This document shows positions 51,733 through 59,759 of a stretch of 64,000 nucleotides of DNA, piece after piece. A program made the translations under genes and the position numbers. Source of the stretch: Roseomonas genomospecies 6 (lineage in GTDB: Bacteria; Pseudomonadota; Alphaproteobacteria; Azospirillales; Azospirillaceae); assembly GCF_008365375.1 (NCBI RefSeq), contig NZ_QOKW01000001.1, positions 248,001 through 312,000 of the forward strand, given 5' to 3'. Numbering within the stretch: position 1 is the stretch's first letter; every line of letters starts with the position of its first letter. The notes beneath the pieces were generated by a model. That model did not search any database. It was not told the DNA's origin and saw only the letters and a program-made list of their open reading frames with translations.

Positions 51733-52515
51733 CTACTGCGCCGTCCAACCGCCATCCATCGTCAGGCTGGCGCCGGTCATCTGCGCCGCCGAGTCGGAGC
51801 ACAGGAAGACCGCCAGCCCGCCCAACTGCTCCGGCGTCACGAATTCACCGGAGGGCTGCTTGGCGCCCAGCAGTTCGGCCTTGGCCTGCGGTTCCGGGAT
51901 GTTCCTGTCGGCGGACAGCGCGTCGATCTGCTTCTGCACCAGCGGGGTCAGCACCCAGCCCGGACAGATGGCGTTGCAGGTGACGCCCGTCCCCGCGGTT
52001 TCCAGCGCCACCGCCTTGGTCAGCCCGACGACTCCGTGCTTGGCCGCCACATAGGCCGACTTGTTGACCGAGGCGACCAGCCCATGCGCCGAGGCGACGT
52101 TCAGAATGCGCCCCCAGCCCCGCCGCTTCATCTCGGGGAGCGCATGATGAATGCCGTGGAAAACGGCGGAGAGGTTGACGGCGATCACCGCGTCCCAGCG
52201 CTCCGCCGGAAACTCCTCGACCGGGGCGACGTGCTGGATGCCGGCGTTGTTCACCAGAATGTCGACCGCGCCGAGGCGGTCCGCGGTCGTCGCGACCAGA
52301 TCGGCGATTTCCGCGGGCTTGGACAGGTCGGCACCGTGATAGCCGGCGCGCACGCCGAACTCTTCGGCCAGACCGGCGCGCAGCGTTTCGATGGCCGACG
52401 CCTCGCCGAATCCGTTCAGCATCACATCCGCCCCGGCCCCGGCCAGAGCCCGCGCGATGCCGAGCCCGATCCCGCTGGTCGAGCCGGTGACGATGGCGGT
52501 TTTGCCCTTCAGCAT
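51733..52515 (-). CDS. bdhA: 3-hydroxybutyrate dehydrogenase
   Basis: BdhA oxidises (R)-3-hydroxybutyrate to acetoacetate in the mobilisation of polyhydroxybutyrate. The 260-residue SDR has TGSTSGIG, NNAG, SAHGLVAS / YVAAK and the typical CPGWVLTPLVQKQI and LTMDGGWTAQ ending. GGAG lies upstream of the ATG. It stands alone. Confidence 0.93.
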   Translation of the reverse strand: MLKGKTAIVTGSTSGIGLGIARALAGAGADVMLNGFGEASAIETLRAGLAEEFGVRAGYHGADLSKPAEIADLVATTADRLGAVDILVNNAGIQHVAPVEEFPAERWDAVIAVNLSAVFHGIHHALPEMKRRGWGRILNVASAHGLVASVNKSAYVAAKHGVVGLTKAVALETAGTGVTCNAICPGWVLTPLVQKQIDALSADRNIPEPQAKAELLGAKQPSGEFVTPEQLGGLAVFLCSDSAAQMTGASLTMDGGWTAQ

Positions 52516-52629
52516 GATCGCTCCGCTCCCCTTCGAAATCCCGTGGCATATCCCTGCACGCGCACCCGCGGGGGATGCATCGGCATTGCCATTTATTGCG
52601 GAATCACGAGAAGCAGCGCAAGAATATAA

Positions 52630-53106
52630 TTAGGCGGCGCTGACCCAGCGGCGGATCGGGGTTCGGGACAGGGCTGAATTGCTGTAGGCCGCCCGGTGTG
52701 TGACTTCCGCCCCCACCCAGTCGGGAAGCGGAACGAGCTGCTCGGGATGGGACAGTTCGACCTCGGCGATCACCAGACCGGCGTTCTCACCTCCGAACAC
52801 GTCGATCTCCCAGCAGAGACCGTGATGATGGACGAGATAGCGGGTCTTCTCGATCAGCCCGCTCCGGCAACTGTGACGCAGCAGGTCCAAGGCGAGACCG
52901 AGGGGAAGCGGGTGTTCGACCTCCTCCCGGCAAAGGCCGCGCCGGGGTCCCTTCACGGTCAGAGTGGCGTCCGGACCGGCGACCCGGACCCGAACCGTTT
53001 CTCCGTCGTCGGAGGGCATGTAGCCCTGGACGATGGAAACGCCGTTTCGGCACAGGGAACGGATGTCCTTCCTGACCAGAAACCGCCGCTCGATCTCAAC
53101 CGCCAT
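52630..53106 (-). CDS. CYTH-domain protein (inorganic triphosphatase-like)
   Basis: The 158-residue protein begins MAVEIERRFLV, the ExExK-like strand of CYTH enzymes (here EIERR), followed by VRVRVAGPDATLTVKG and WEIDVFGGENAGLVIAEVEL, with the inward-facing charged residues of the tunnel fold. CYTH proteins hydrolyse triphosphates such as inorganic triphosphate or thiamine triphosphate, or make cAMP (CyaB). Triphosphatase is the most likely. It is divergent from the small membrane gene at 53305. Confidence 0.88.
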   Translation of the reverse strand: MAVEIERRFLVRKDIRSLCRNGVSIVQGYMPSDDGETVRVRVAGPDATLTVKGPRRGLCREEVEHPLPLGLALDLLRHSCRSGLIEKTRYLVHHHGLCWEIDVFGGENAGLVIAEVELSHPEQLVPLPDWVGAEVTHRAAYSNSALSRTPIRRWVSAA

Positions 53107-53169
53107 GATACCGGCCTTTCGGCATATCGGACGCCGGTGAGGATATTCGCCCTCATGCTGCGCCGCAAT

Positions 53170-53186
53170 CATGCGTCATACGCATG
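53170..53186. promoter_or_regulatory. perfect palindrome CATGCGT-N3-ACGCATG
   Basis: A 17-bp perfect palindrome lies between the divergent CYTH gene and the small membrane gene. It has the size of a dimeric repressor operator. No T run follows, so it is not a terminator. Confidence 0.5.
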
Positions 53187-53304
53187 AAGTCCATTCCTGC
53201 TTTGCGGTATTACCATTTGAACCGGTCGTCGGACAAGGGTGCGCAACGTCACCTCCGCGGCTCCGTGGTGGGAGCGGCCACCCGTTCTGGGGTAGGATGC
53301 CGCC

Positions 53305-53541
53305 ATGGCACAAGAACTGACACCCTGGCTGATCCTGTTCGCGCTCTACGGCGCGCCCCTGCTGCATGTGATGCTGTCGCGGCGTGGCGGCCCATGGCGT
53401 CCCCCGCCCGGCACGCGCTGCCCCTTCGGCCCGCGGGCCGGATGGGTGGTGATGGTGCTGATTCTCGGGCCGGTGGGCTGGCTGATGTTCGTCATGCGGA
53501 ACGGGCGCCGTTCCCGTCCCGGCCGCGGCACCCGGGCATGA
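53305..53541 (+). CDS. small membrane protein, hypothetical
   Basis: The 78-residue product has two hydrophobic segments (PWLILFALYGAPLLHVML and WVVMVLILGPVGWLMFVM) joined by a basic proline-rich loop (RRGGPWRPPPG), and a basic tail (RNGRRSRPGRG). AGGA lies seven bases upstream of the ATG. I do not recognise the family. It is convergent with DUF3309. Confidence 0.65.
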   Translation: MAQELTPWLILFALYGAPLLHVMLSRRGGPWRPPPGTRCPFGPRAGWVVMVLILGPVGWLMFVMRNGRRSRPGRGTRA

Positions 53542-53607
53542 TGCCCAAGGGCCGGTGGCGGAACGGGAACGGCGCCCGCGCACCGGCGTCCCGCGATGGA
53601 CGGCCCG

Positions 53608-53766
53608 TCAGATGCGGCCCATCAGCAGAAGAACGATCAGGATCAGCAGCAGGACGCCCAGGATACCGCTGGGGCCGTAACCCCAACCGCGGCTGTGCGG
53701 CCATGCCGGAACCGCGCCGATTAGAACGAGAATCAAAATGATGAGCAGAATGGTGCCGAGGCTCAT
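53608..53766 (-). CDS. DUF3309 small membrane protein
   Basis: The 52-residue protein has two hydrophobic stretches around AWPHSRGWGYGPSG (LGTILLIILILVLIG; LGVLLLILIVLLLMG), the full pattern of DUF3309. GGGAGG precedes the ATG by five bases. A matching EcfG-type promoter lies 36 bases upstream. DUF3309 genes are commonly stress-induced in alphaproteobacteria; the function is unknown. Confidence 0.9.
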   Translation of the reverse strand: MSLGTILLIILILVLIGAVPAWPHSRGWGYGPSGILGVLLLILIVLLLMGRI

Positions 53767-53801
53767 GGCGCCCTCCCAAATGTGGAGCTTTCGCTGAACA
53801 G

Positions 53802-53826
53802 AACGCGAGCTTGACCGCCTTGTTCC
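53802..53826 (-). promoter_or_regulatory. EcfG-type (general stress) promoter of DUF3309
   Basis: On the minus strand GGAAC, exactly 16 bases, then CGTT: a perfect match to the general stress consensus. The start site would lie about 30 bases before the ATG at 53766. Confidence 0.8.
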
Positions 53827-53947
53827 TGTTCAGCGCCTGTTCTTTGGCGCCCCGGGACCACCGTTCGGGGAAAGGGCGCCCTACCCTTCCGGTTGTTTTC
53901 CAGACGCGGATTCTTTCCAGACGCGGATTCTTCTGCCGCCCGCCCGA

Positions 53948-55603
53948 TCACGACGGCGGGCCGGCACGGCGGGACGGGCGCTCCCACACCTTCGCCAGCA
54001 GCGCCAGCTTGCTCCGTCCCGGCAGCCGTTCGTCCGACAGGGCCTCCAGGAAATCGGCCAGACGCTTGGACCGCATCACGCTGAAGGCGATCAGCCCGAC
54101 CGTCGCCAGCAGAACGGCCAGGAAGAACAGAAACCGCACCGGCAGGGGGTCCTCCGCCATGCCGAGCAGGTTCATGCCCAGGAAGCCGGTCACCAGCGTC
54201 CCGATGGTGCTGACCACCGTCACCACGGTCAGGCGAAGCACCGTGTTGGCCTGCCGCCGCAACCCGTCGCTGTCCAGATAGTCGGACATGTCCTGAACCT
54301 CGTCCCGCACCTCGGCATAGAGGCGGTCGGTGCCCAGATGCCCGGCCCACAGGCGGAACAGGTCGCGCAGCGGCCCCTGGATCGACAGTTCGTGGAACCA
54401 GTAGCGGTGGGTGAAGCGCAGGAAGATCTCGAACACCTGCCGGATGTCACGCTTGAACCGCTTGACCGACTCCACATTCCCGATGTCGAGCTGGCTGACC
54501 GCCAGCACCAACCGGTCCGACAGCATCACCAGCGCGGCCCGGTGGAAATGCACCACCAGCCCGAGCAGGAAATACTGGTGCCGGAACTGGCCCAGCAGAC
54601 CGGTCTCCGCGCCGGTGTAGAAGGCGTCGCCCTCCGGCCCCACCATGACCAGCGAATGGCCGCAGCACAGGATGCGGCTGCGCGTCCAGGCGCCCGGCGC
54701 CTGCGGGTCCCAATAGCGGTCGTAGCAGTAGCGCCGTTCGAACCCTTCCAGAAAGGCGGGCGCGAATGGCATGGCGTCGCCCGGCCCCGGTGACGTGGCG
54801 AAGCCCAGCCGCACCCAGTCCGTTCGCTCCAGCCGTTCCGGCTCGTCCAGCGCGAGATAAGCCATGGCCGGCATCCGCTGATACTCGAGCTGCCGGTAGC
54901 GCAGCAGCCCGGTTTCCTCCGAGTGATGATGCACCAGGGGACGCAGAAGGAACGACCAATGGGCGGCGATGCGCGGCGCCCGGTGGCGGCCCACGAAGGA
55001 CAGATACTCCGCCTTCCGCTCGTAGTCGGAGACGGCGAGCACGGCGCCGTCGGCACCGAGCCATTCCACCCGGTGCGGGCATTGCGCAGCGCTGCCGTCC
55101 GGTTCCCAGGCGGGCGGATAGGTGCGGCCCAGCCGGAACAGCGTGTCCTGCACGCGGTCCAGCGGCAGGTCCGCGGCGAACATCTCCACCACGAGGATCG
55201 CCACATCCACGTCGTGAAAGAAATGCAGATCGACATGGGCGATCGCGAAGCGCAGCGGTTCCTGCCCCCGCCGCAGGGTCACCGTCAGCGCCGCCACGTC
55301 GCGCCGCCGGAAGACGCGGATGGGGGAACCGCCATAGCCGGGCCTCTGGTCGCGCGACTCGCCCTCGCCATAGAGGAAGCGCTGCACATAGGGCAGGAAG
55401 GACACGAACTCGCTGTAATGGCGCTCGCTGAACTCGTTGGGGTCCTGGGTGAATTCGTCCGCCACCTCCTGCCAGGGACAGTCCGGACCGCCCAGCCATT
55501 CCCAATGGTTCTGGACCTGCGCGCCCGCTTTCAAGGGCATCAACTGCACCGGCCACAGCAGGATTTCGCGGAACCGCCGCACGCGGATCGGGCTCTCGGC
55601 CAT
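53948..55603 (-). CDS. CorA-like membrane protein with long N-terminal domain
   Basis: The 551-residue protein ends in two transmembrane helices with the CorA motif GMN (residues 476-478, GFLGMNLLG) before the second helix (FLFFLAVLLATVGLIAFSVM). CorA channels move Mg2+ or other divalent ions as pentamers. The soluble part (about 450 residues) is far longer than in E. coli CorA (about 316 in total) and contains VALGHVDLHFF-like (FAIAHVDLHFFHDVDVAIL) and other segments not typical of CorA. Substrate uncertain. A GAGAGG ribosome site precedes the ATG. Confidence 0.82.
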   Translation of the reverse strand: MAESPIRVRRFREILLWPVQLMPLKAGAQVQNHWEWLGGPDCPWQEVADEFTQDPNEFSERHYSEFVSFLPYVQRFLYGEGESRDQRPGYGGSPIRVFRRRDVAALTVTLRRGQEPLRFAIAHVDLHFFHDVDVAILVVEMFAADLPLDRVQDTLFRLGRTYPPAWEPDGSAAQCPHRVEWLGADGAVLAVSDYERKAEYLSFVGRHRAPRIAAHWSFLLRPLVHHHSEETGLLRYRQLEYQRMPAMAYLALDEPERLERTDWVRLGFATSPGPGDAMPFAPAFLEGFERRYCYDRYWDPQAPGAWTRSRILCCGHSLVMVGPEGDAFYTGAETGLLGQFRHQYFLLGLVVHFHRAALVMLSDRLVLAVSQLDIGNVESVKRFKRDIRQVFEIFLRFTHRYWFHELSIQGPLRDLFRLWAGHLGTDRLYAEVRDEVQDMSDYLDSDGLRRQANTVLRLTVVTVVSTIGTLVTGFLGMNLLGMAEDPLPVRFLFFLAVLLATVGLIAFSVMRSKRLADFLEALSDERLPGRSKLALLAKVWERPSRRAGPPS

Positions 55604-55676
55604 GGCGCCTCTCTCCCCTTGTCCTTCTTTTCCCACATGGTAGCAGAGACCGGATCGGCGCAGACGCTTCACCAAG

Positions 55677-55704
55677 GTACGATTGCCGGGGTACGATTGC
55701 CGGG
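55677..55704. repeat. 14-bp perfect tandem repeat
   Basis: GTACGATTGCCGGG occurs twice head to tail (55677-55690, 55691-55704) in the divergent space between the CorA-like gene and the exported protein, and is followed by CTTTTT. Confidence 0.85.
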
Positions 55705-55808
55705 CTTTTTCGCCGTCCCCGTCGTTCCTGCCATTAACCAGGACGAAAGCCCGGCCCTGGTAGCGTCCCCCTCTGTTCAGACCACTCGCCGGAGGAGGGA
55801 ACGTGCCG

Positions 55809-56486
55809 ATGACGCGCCGGATCGGGCTGCTCCTGATGTTGGCCGGGCTGGGGGCCGCAGCCCCGGTTCCGGCCATGGAAGCCCCCTTCTCCGACGTGGT
55901 CTGCTCCGGGGAGGGCGCCGGGCAGCGCTGCACCGTGTCCGCCGTCCAGCCCTTCGCCGACAACCGGGGCGGCTTGGCCGAGTTGAGCGTCAGCGCGGTG
56001 CGCGACGCCTCCTGCACCACGCTGCACATCGTCTTCGACGAACCCATCGCGGTTGCCCGCCCCGTGACCCTGACGGTGGAAGGAATGCCGCCGCAACGCT
56101 TCTACACGCCGCGGCAGCTTTCCGACCTTGCCGGCGCGCTGGACGAGGGACCGCAGCCCGGCGCCGTTCCGGAGGCCGGTCCGCCGGAATTCACCCGCTT
56201 CCTGACCCTGGTGGCCGAGGGCGCCATCGCCGAAGACGACTCCGGGCCGGAGATGCTGAAACGCTTCGCCACGATCAAGGAGCCGCGGCGCATCGGCCTG
56301 ACCTGCGGTCCCATGGAGCGTCTGCTGCCGCTGATGCGTTCGGGCCGGCCTGTGCGGCTGGAGTTCCAGAGGCAGGCGAACAGCGCGACCCAGGTCTATC
56401 ACTGGCCGCGATTGGACCGGCGGACCGTGGATCTCCACTTGGGGAGCCTTCTGGAGGCGCTCGACCGGGCCATGCCCGGCTCCTGA
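55809..56486 (+). CDS. exported hypothetical protein
   Basis: The 225-residue protein begins MTRRIGLLLMLAGLGAAAPVPAME, a cleavable signal peptide. The mature part has four or more Cys (VVCSGEGAGQRCTV; DASCTT; LTCGP) that could form disulfides and no recognised motif. GGAGGG lies nine bases upstream of the ATG at 55809; a GTG six bases earlier is too close to it. Family not recognised. Confidence 0.72.
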   Translation: MTRRIGLLLMLAGLGAAAPVPAMEAPFSDVVCSGEGAGQRCTVSAVQPFADNRGGLAELSVSAVRDASCTTLHIVFDEPIAVARPVTLTVEGMPPQRFYTPRQLSDLAGALDEGPQPGAVPEAGPPEFTRFLTLVAEGAIAEDDSGPEMLKRFATIKEPRRIGLTCGPMERLLPLMRSGRPVRLEFQRQANSATQVYHWPRLDRRTVDLHLGSLLEALDRAMPGS

Positions 56487-56672
56487 CGGCGCCATCCGGA
56501 TTAACCACTCCGCCCGCTTGACGACAGCCCGCCTTACCGGCGGAAGTAAGCCCCTGCGGATGAAACGGTGGAGGCGGTCCGGGCAAAGCGGGAGTCCGGC
56601 TTGAGAGCGCGCGCCGTCATCCCCATCCTGTCAACGCAGGACCCACCCACCGAGGATGGAGGAGAGCGGAGC

Positions 56673-57437
56673 GTGTTCGGCTTTGCGCGCAAACTGTGGT
56701 CGGACCCGGAACCCGCCGCGAGCCATGTGCCGCGGGGCGTGCGCGTCTACGCGGTGGGCGACATCCACGGGCGCCTCGATCTGCTGGATCAGATGCTGTG
56801 GCAGATCGAACGCGACGCGGCCAGCGGTGCCGATCTCGTCAAATATCTGGTCTTCCTGGGCGATTACGTGGACCGCGGTCCGGATTCCGCGATGGTGATC
56901 GAACGGCTGTCCGGAACCCCCCTCCCCGGCTTCGGCGCCATCCATCTGCGCGGCAACCACGAAGCCGCGATGCTGGACTTCATCGACAAGCCGGAGGCCG
57001 GAGCGGACTGGCTGGAGTATGGCGGGCGGGCGACGCTGGCCAGCTACGGCGTTCCGGCCCCCGCCGAGGATGCTCCGCCGGAGCATGTGGCCGAGGCGCG
57101 CCAGCGCTTCGCCGCGGCGCTTCCCGCGCATCACCGGTCCTTCCTGGCGGGGCTGCGTTCCAGCATCGCCATCGGCGACTACCTGTTCGTCCATGCCGGC
57201 ATCCGCCCCGGCCTGCCGCTGCACCGCCAGCGGGACGAGGATCTGATGTGGATACGCCGGGAATTCCTGACCTCCCATCTGGACCATGGGAAGGTCGTGG
57301 TGCACGGTCACACCATCGCCGAGCAGCCGGAAATCCGCTTCAACCGCATCGGCATCGACACCGGCGCCTACGCCTCCAACCGCCTGACCGCCCTGGTGCT
57401 GGAGGGCGGGGACCGCCGCTTCCTCTGCACCGTGTGA
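56673..57437 (+). CDS. PPP-family serine/threonine protein phosphatase
   Basis: The 254-residue protein has the PPP metallophosphoesterase motifs GDIHGR, GDYVDRG, RGNHE, VHAG and VVHGHT in the right order, binding two metal ions. Bacterial members (PrpA/PrpB-like) remove phosphate from proteins. The GTG start follows GGAG. The upstream ORF extension has poor composition. It is convergent with the LysR gene, which ends five bases away. Confidence 0.93.
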   Translation: MFGFARKLWSDPEPAASHVPRGVRVYAVGDIHGRLDLLDQMLWQIERDAASGADLVKYLVFLGDYVDRGPDSAMVIERLSGTPLPGFGAIHLRGNHEAAMLDFIDKPEAGADWLEYGGRATLASYGVPAPAEDAPPEHVAEARQRFAAALPAHHRSFLAGLRSSIAIGDYLFVHAGIRPGLPLHRQRDEDLMWIRREFLTSHLDHGKVVVHGHTIAEQPEIRFNRIGIDTGAYASNRLTALVLEGGDRRFLCTV

Positions 57438-57441
57438 CCTT

Positions 57442-58347
57442 CTACGGCATGGACTGCCGGCGCCAGTCCTTCAGGAACTCCAGGAAGGCCCGCAGGGATG
57501 CCGGGGGCTGGCGGCGCGATGGATAGTAGAGGAAGGGGCCGGGAAAGCTCTGGCTCCACTCCTCCAGAACCGCGACGAGGCGGCCGGCGGCGATGTGGTC
57601 CCGCACATACCCGTCGAAGGTCATCAGAAATCCCAGCCCGTCCAGCGCCGCCCGAAGCTGGATGCCGGTATGACCCGCGTGGAAGGGGCCGCCGGGCTGG
57701 ATTCGCACGATGCGCCCATCCTTCTCGAACTCCCAGGGCGGATGCGCGCCGCTGGCGTAGACGGTGGAGACGGTCGGCTTGCCCAGCAGGTCCTCGGGCC
57801 GCTCCGGCACGCCGAAGCGCTCCAGCACGGAGGGCGCCGCGCACAGCACGAAGCGCTGCGGCGGGCCGAGCGGCACCGCGATCATGTCCTGAGCCAGATG
57901 TTCCTCATAGCGCACGCCCGCGTCGTAGCCCTGCGCCACGATGTCGATCAGGGCGATGTCCACGGTGATTTCCAGCTCCACGTCCGGGAAGCGCGTCAGG
58001 AAGGGCGCGACCATCGGGGCCAGCACCAGATCGACCGCCGGGGCCGGCGCGTTGATGCGCAGCCGCCCCGCCGGGCGTCCCTGCCGCTCCCGCAGGTCCG
58101 ACAGGGCGCCGGCCACCTCGCCGAGCGCCGGTTCCAGCCGGCGAAGAAGCTGCTCCCCGGCCTCCGTCGGGGCAACGCTGCGGGTCGTGCGGTTCAGCAG
58201 GCGGACGCCGAGATGCTCCTCCAGCTCCCGCATCCGCTGGCTGAGGCTGGAGACGGACACCCGCTGCTCCAGCGCGGCGCGGCGGAAGCTGCGGTGGCGG
58301 GCGACGGCGGCGAAGGCTTGCAGGTCGCGCAGGTCGGTGTCGTCCAT
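57442..58347 (-). CDS. LysR-family transcriptional regulator
   Basis: The 301-residue protein has an N-terminal winged helix ([47 protein letters not shown]) and a C-terminal LysR substrate-binding domain ([22 protein letters not shown]). It is divergent from the aldo-keto reductase gene, which it probably controls, with a palindromic site at 58360-58377 just upstream. ATG 58347 has GGGGCCGGGA upstream. Confidence 0.93.
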   Translation of the reverse strand: MDDTDLRDLQAFAAVARHRSFRRAALEQRVSVSSLSQRMRELEEHLGVRLLNRTTRSVAPTEAGEQLLRRLEPALGEVAGALSDLRERQGRPAGRLRINAPAPAVDLVLAPMVAPFLTRFPDVELEITVDIALIDIVAQGYDAGVRYEEHLAQDMIAVPLGPPQRFVLCAAPSVLERFGVPERPEDLLGKPTVSTVYASGAHPPWEFEKDGRIVRIQPGGPFHAGHTGIQLRAALDGLGFLMTFDGYVRDHIAAGRLVAVLEEWSQSFPGPFLYYPSRRQPPASLRAFLEFLKDWRRQSMP

Positions 58348-58359
58348 TCCCGGCCCCAT

Positions 58360-58377
58360 TGTTCATGTGGGCGAACA
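58360..58377. promoter_or_regulatory. LysR-type operator candidate
   Basis: TGTTC-N8-GAACA, an 18-bp palindrome containing a T-N11-A core, 13 bases before the LysR start codon and in the divergent region with the reductase. A third GTTC follows five bases after the right arm. Confidence 0.55.
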
Positions 58378-58481
58378 GTCCGTTCGGCATTGTCCAGCTT
58401 ATCGGATCAATGAAGCCGGGTCATCATCCGGGACAAGGCGGCGCTGAGACGGCGCCGCGAGAGACGGAGAGGATGGAAAGC

Positions 58482-59480
58482 ATGAAACAGCGCACGCTCG
58501 GGGCCACCGGCCCCGTCAGCTCGGCCATCGGTCTCGGCTGCATGGGCATGTCGGACTTCTACGGCCCCGCCGACCGGGAGGAGAGCATCGCCACGATCCA
58601 CGCAGCGCTCGACGCCGGAATCACGCTGCTCGACACGGGCGACTTCTACGGCATGGGACACAACGAGTTGCTGATCCGCGACGCCCTGCGCGGGCGCGAC
58701 CGGGACAATCTGCTGATCAGCGTGAAGTTCGGCGCCCTGCGCGACCCCGAAATGGGCTGGAACGGCTACGACTCCCGCCCGGCGGCGGTGAAGAACTTCC
58801 TGACCTACTCGCTGCGCCGGCTGGGGGTGGACCACATCGACATCTACCGCCCGGCGCGGCTCGACCCGAGCGTTCCCATCGAGGACACGGTCGGGGCCAT
58901 GGCCGACATGGTGAAGGCCGGCCACATCCGCCACATCGGCCTGTCGGAGGTCGGCCCCGAGACGATCCGCCGCGCCGCCGCGGTGCATCCGGTCAGCGAC
59001 CTTCAAATCGAGTACTCGCTGATCTCCCGCGGGATAGAAGACGCCATCCTTCCCACCTGCCGGGAGCTTGGCATCGGAGTCACAGCCTATGGCGTGCTGT
59101 CGCGCGGCCTGATCAGCGGCCATTGGAGCAAGGACCGGACGGGGCAGGATTTCCGCAGCCACAGCCCGCGCTTCCAGGGAGCCAATCTGGACGCGAATCT
59201 GGCGCTGGTGGAGCGTCTGCGGGAGATCGCCGGGCGCATCGGCGGTTCGGTCGCTCAGGTCGCCATCGCCTGGGTGGCGGCGCAGGGCCGGGACATCGTC
59301 CCGCTGGTCGGCGCCCGCCGTCGTGACCGCCTTGCCGAGGCGCTGGGTGCGCTGGACCTCGCCCTGTCGGCGGAGGATCTGGCGCAGTTGGCCGAAGCCC
59401 TGCCGCCGGGCGCCGCGGCGGGCGAGCGCTACCCGGCGGCCCAGCTCGCCCATATGGACAGCGAAAACCACAGGAAGTGA
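58482..59480 (+). CDS. aldo/keto reductase
   Basis: The 332-residue protein is a TIM-barrel NADPH reductase with [26 protein letters not shown] (Asp/Tyr of the tetrad) and SVKFGALRD (Lys). The usual catalytic His position reads YRPARLD, a change shared by this subfamily. [15 protein letters not shown] and PLVGARRRD are typical of the cofactor end. The true start may be 58473 or 58482. It is divergent from the LysR gene. Confidence 0.9.
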   Translation: MKQRTLGATGPVSSAIGLGCMGMSDFYGPADREESIATIHAALDAGITLLDTGDFYGMGHNELLIRDALRGRDRDNLLISVKFGALRDPEMGWNGYDSRPAAVKNFLTYSLRRLGVDHIDIYRPARLDPSVPIEDTVGAMADMVKAGHIRHIGLSEVGPETIRRAAAVHPVSDLQIEYSLISRGIEDAILPTCRELGIGVTAYGVLSRGLISGHWSKDRTGQDFRSHSPRFQGANLDANLALVERLREIAGRIGGSVAQVAIAWVAAQGRDIVPLVGARRRDRLAEALGALDLALSAEDLAQLAEALPPGAAAGERYPAAQLAHMDSENHRK

Positions 59481-59516
59481 TCCCGCCCGCGGGAGAATGA
59501 CGCGGACTTGCGTTTG

Positions 59517-59549
59517 CTCCCATAGCCTCCGGGGCGAGGGCTATGGGAG
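59517..59549 (+). other. 11-bp perfect stem-loop covering a ribosome site
   Basis: CTCCCATAGCC / GGCTATGGGAG with an 11-base loop. The right arm contains GGGAG, the ribosome site of the 24-codon frame at 59558. No T run on the plus strand, so it may be a weak terminator for the reductase gene or a translation-control hairpin. Confidence 0.45.
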
Positions 59550-59557
59550 AAAACACA

Positions 59558-59632
59558 ATGCACAACACGAGACACTCCACACCAGCGCGCGCCATTCCGA
59601 CTTCAAAACGACACAACAGATTTAAGCGTTGA
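59558..59632 (+). CDS. possible 24-residue peptide
   Basis: ATG after GGGAG with good spacing, encoding MHNTRHSTPARAIPTSKRHN then RFKR, a basic peptide. The ribosome site lies in the stem at 59517-59549. Too short to judge; it may be a leader peptide or chance. Confidence 0.25.
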   Translation: MHNTRHSTPARAIPTSKRHNRFKR

Positions 59633-59759
59633 AAATAGAAATAAAATCACAATCCAGTACATCTGGAATTATTTGACTTTCCAGAGAGAGATTTGACGCA
59701 GAATTGTCATTCCATAGCTTTCAATCTTCAGGTCAATGCTTCATCCGATTGGAGGGGGC

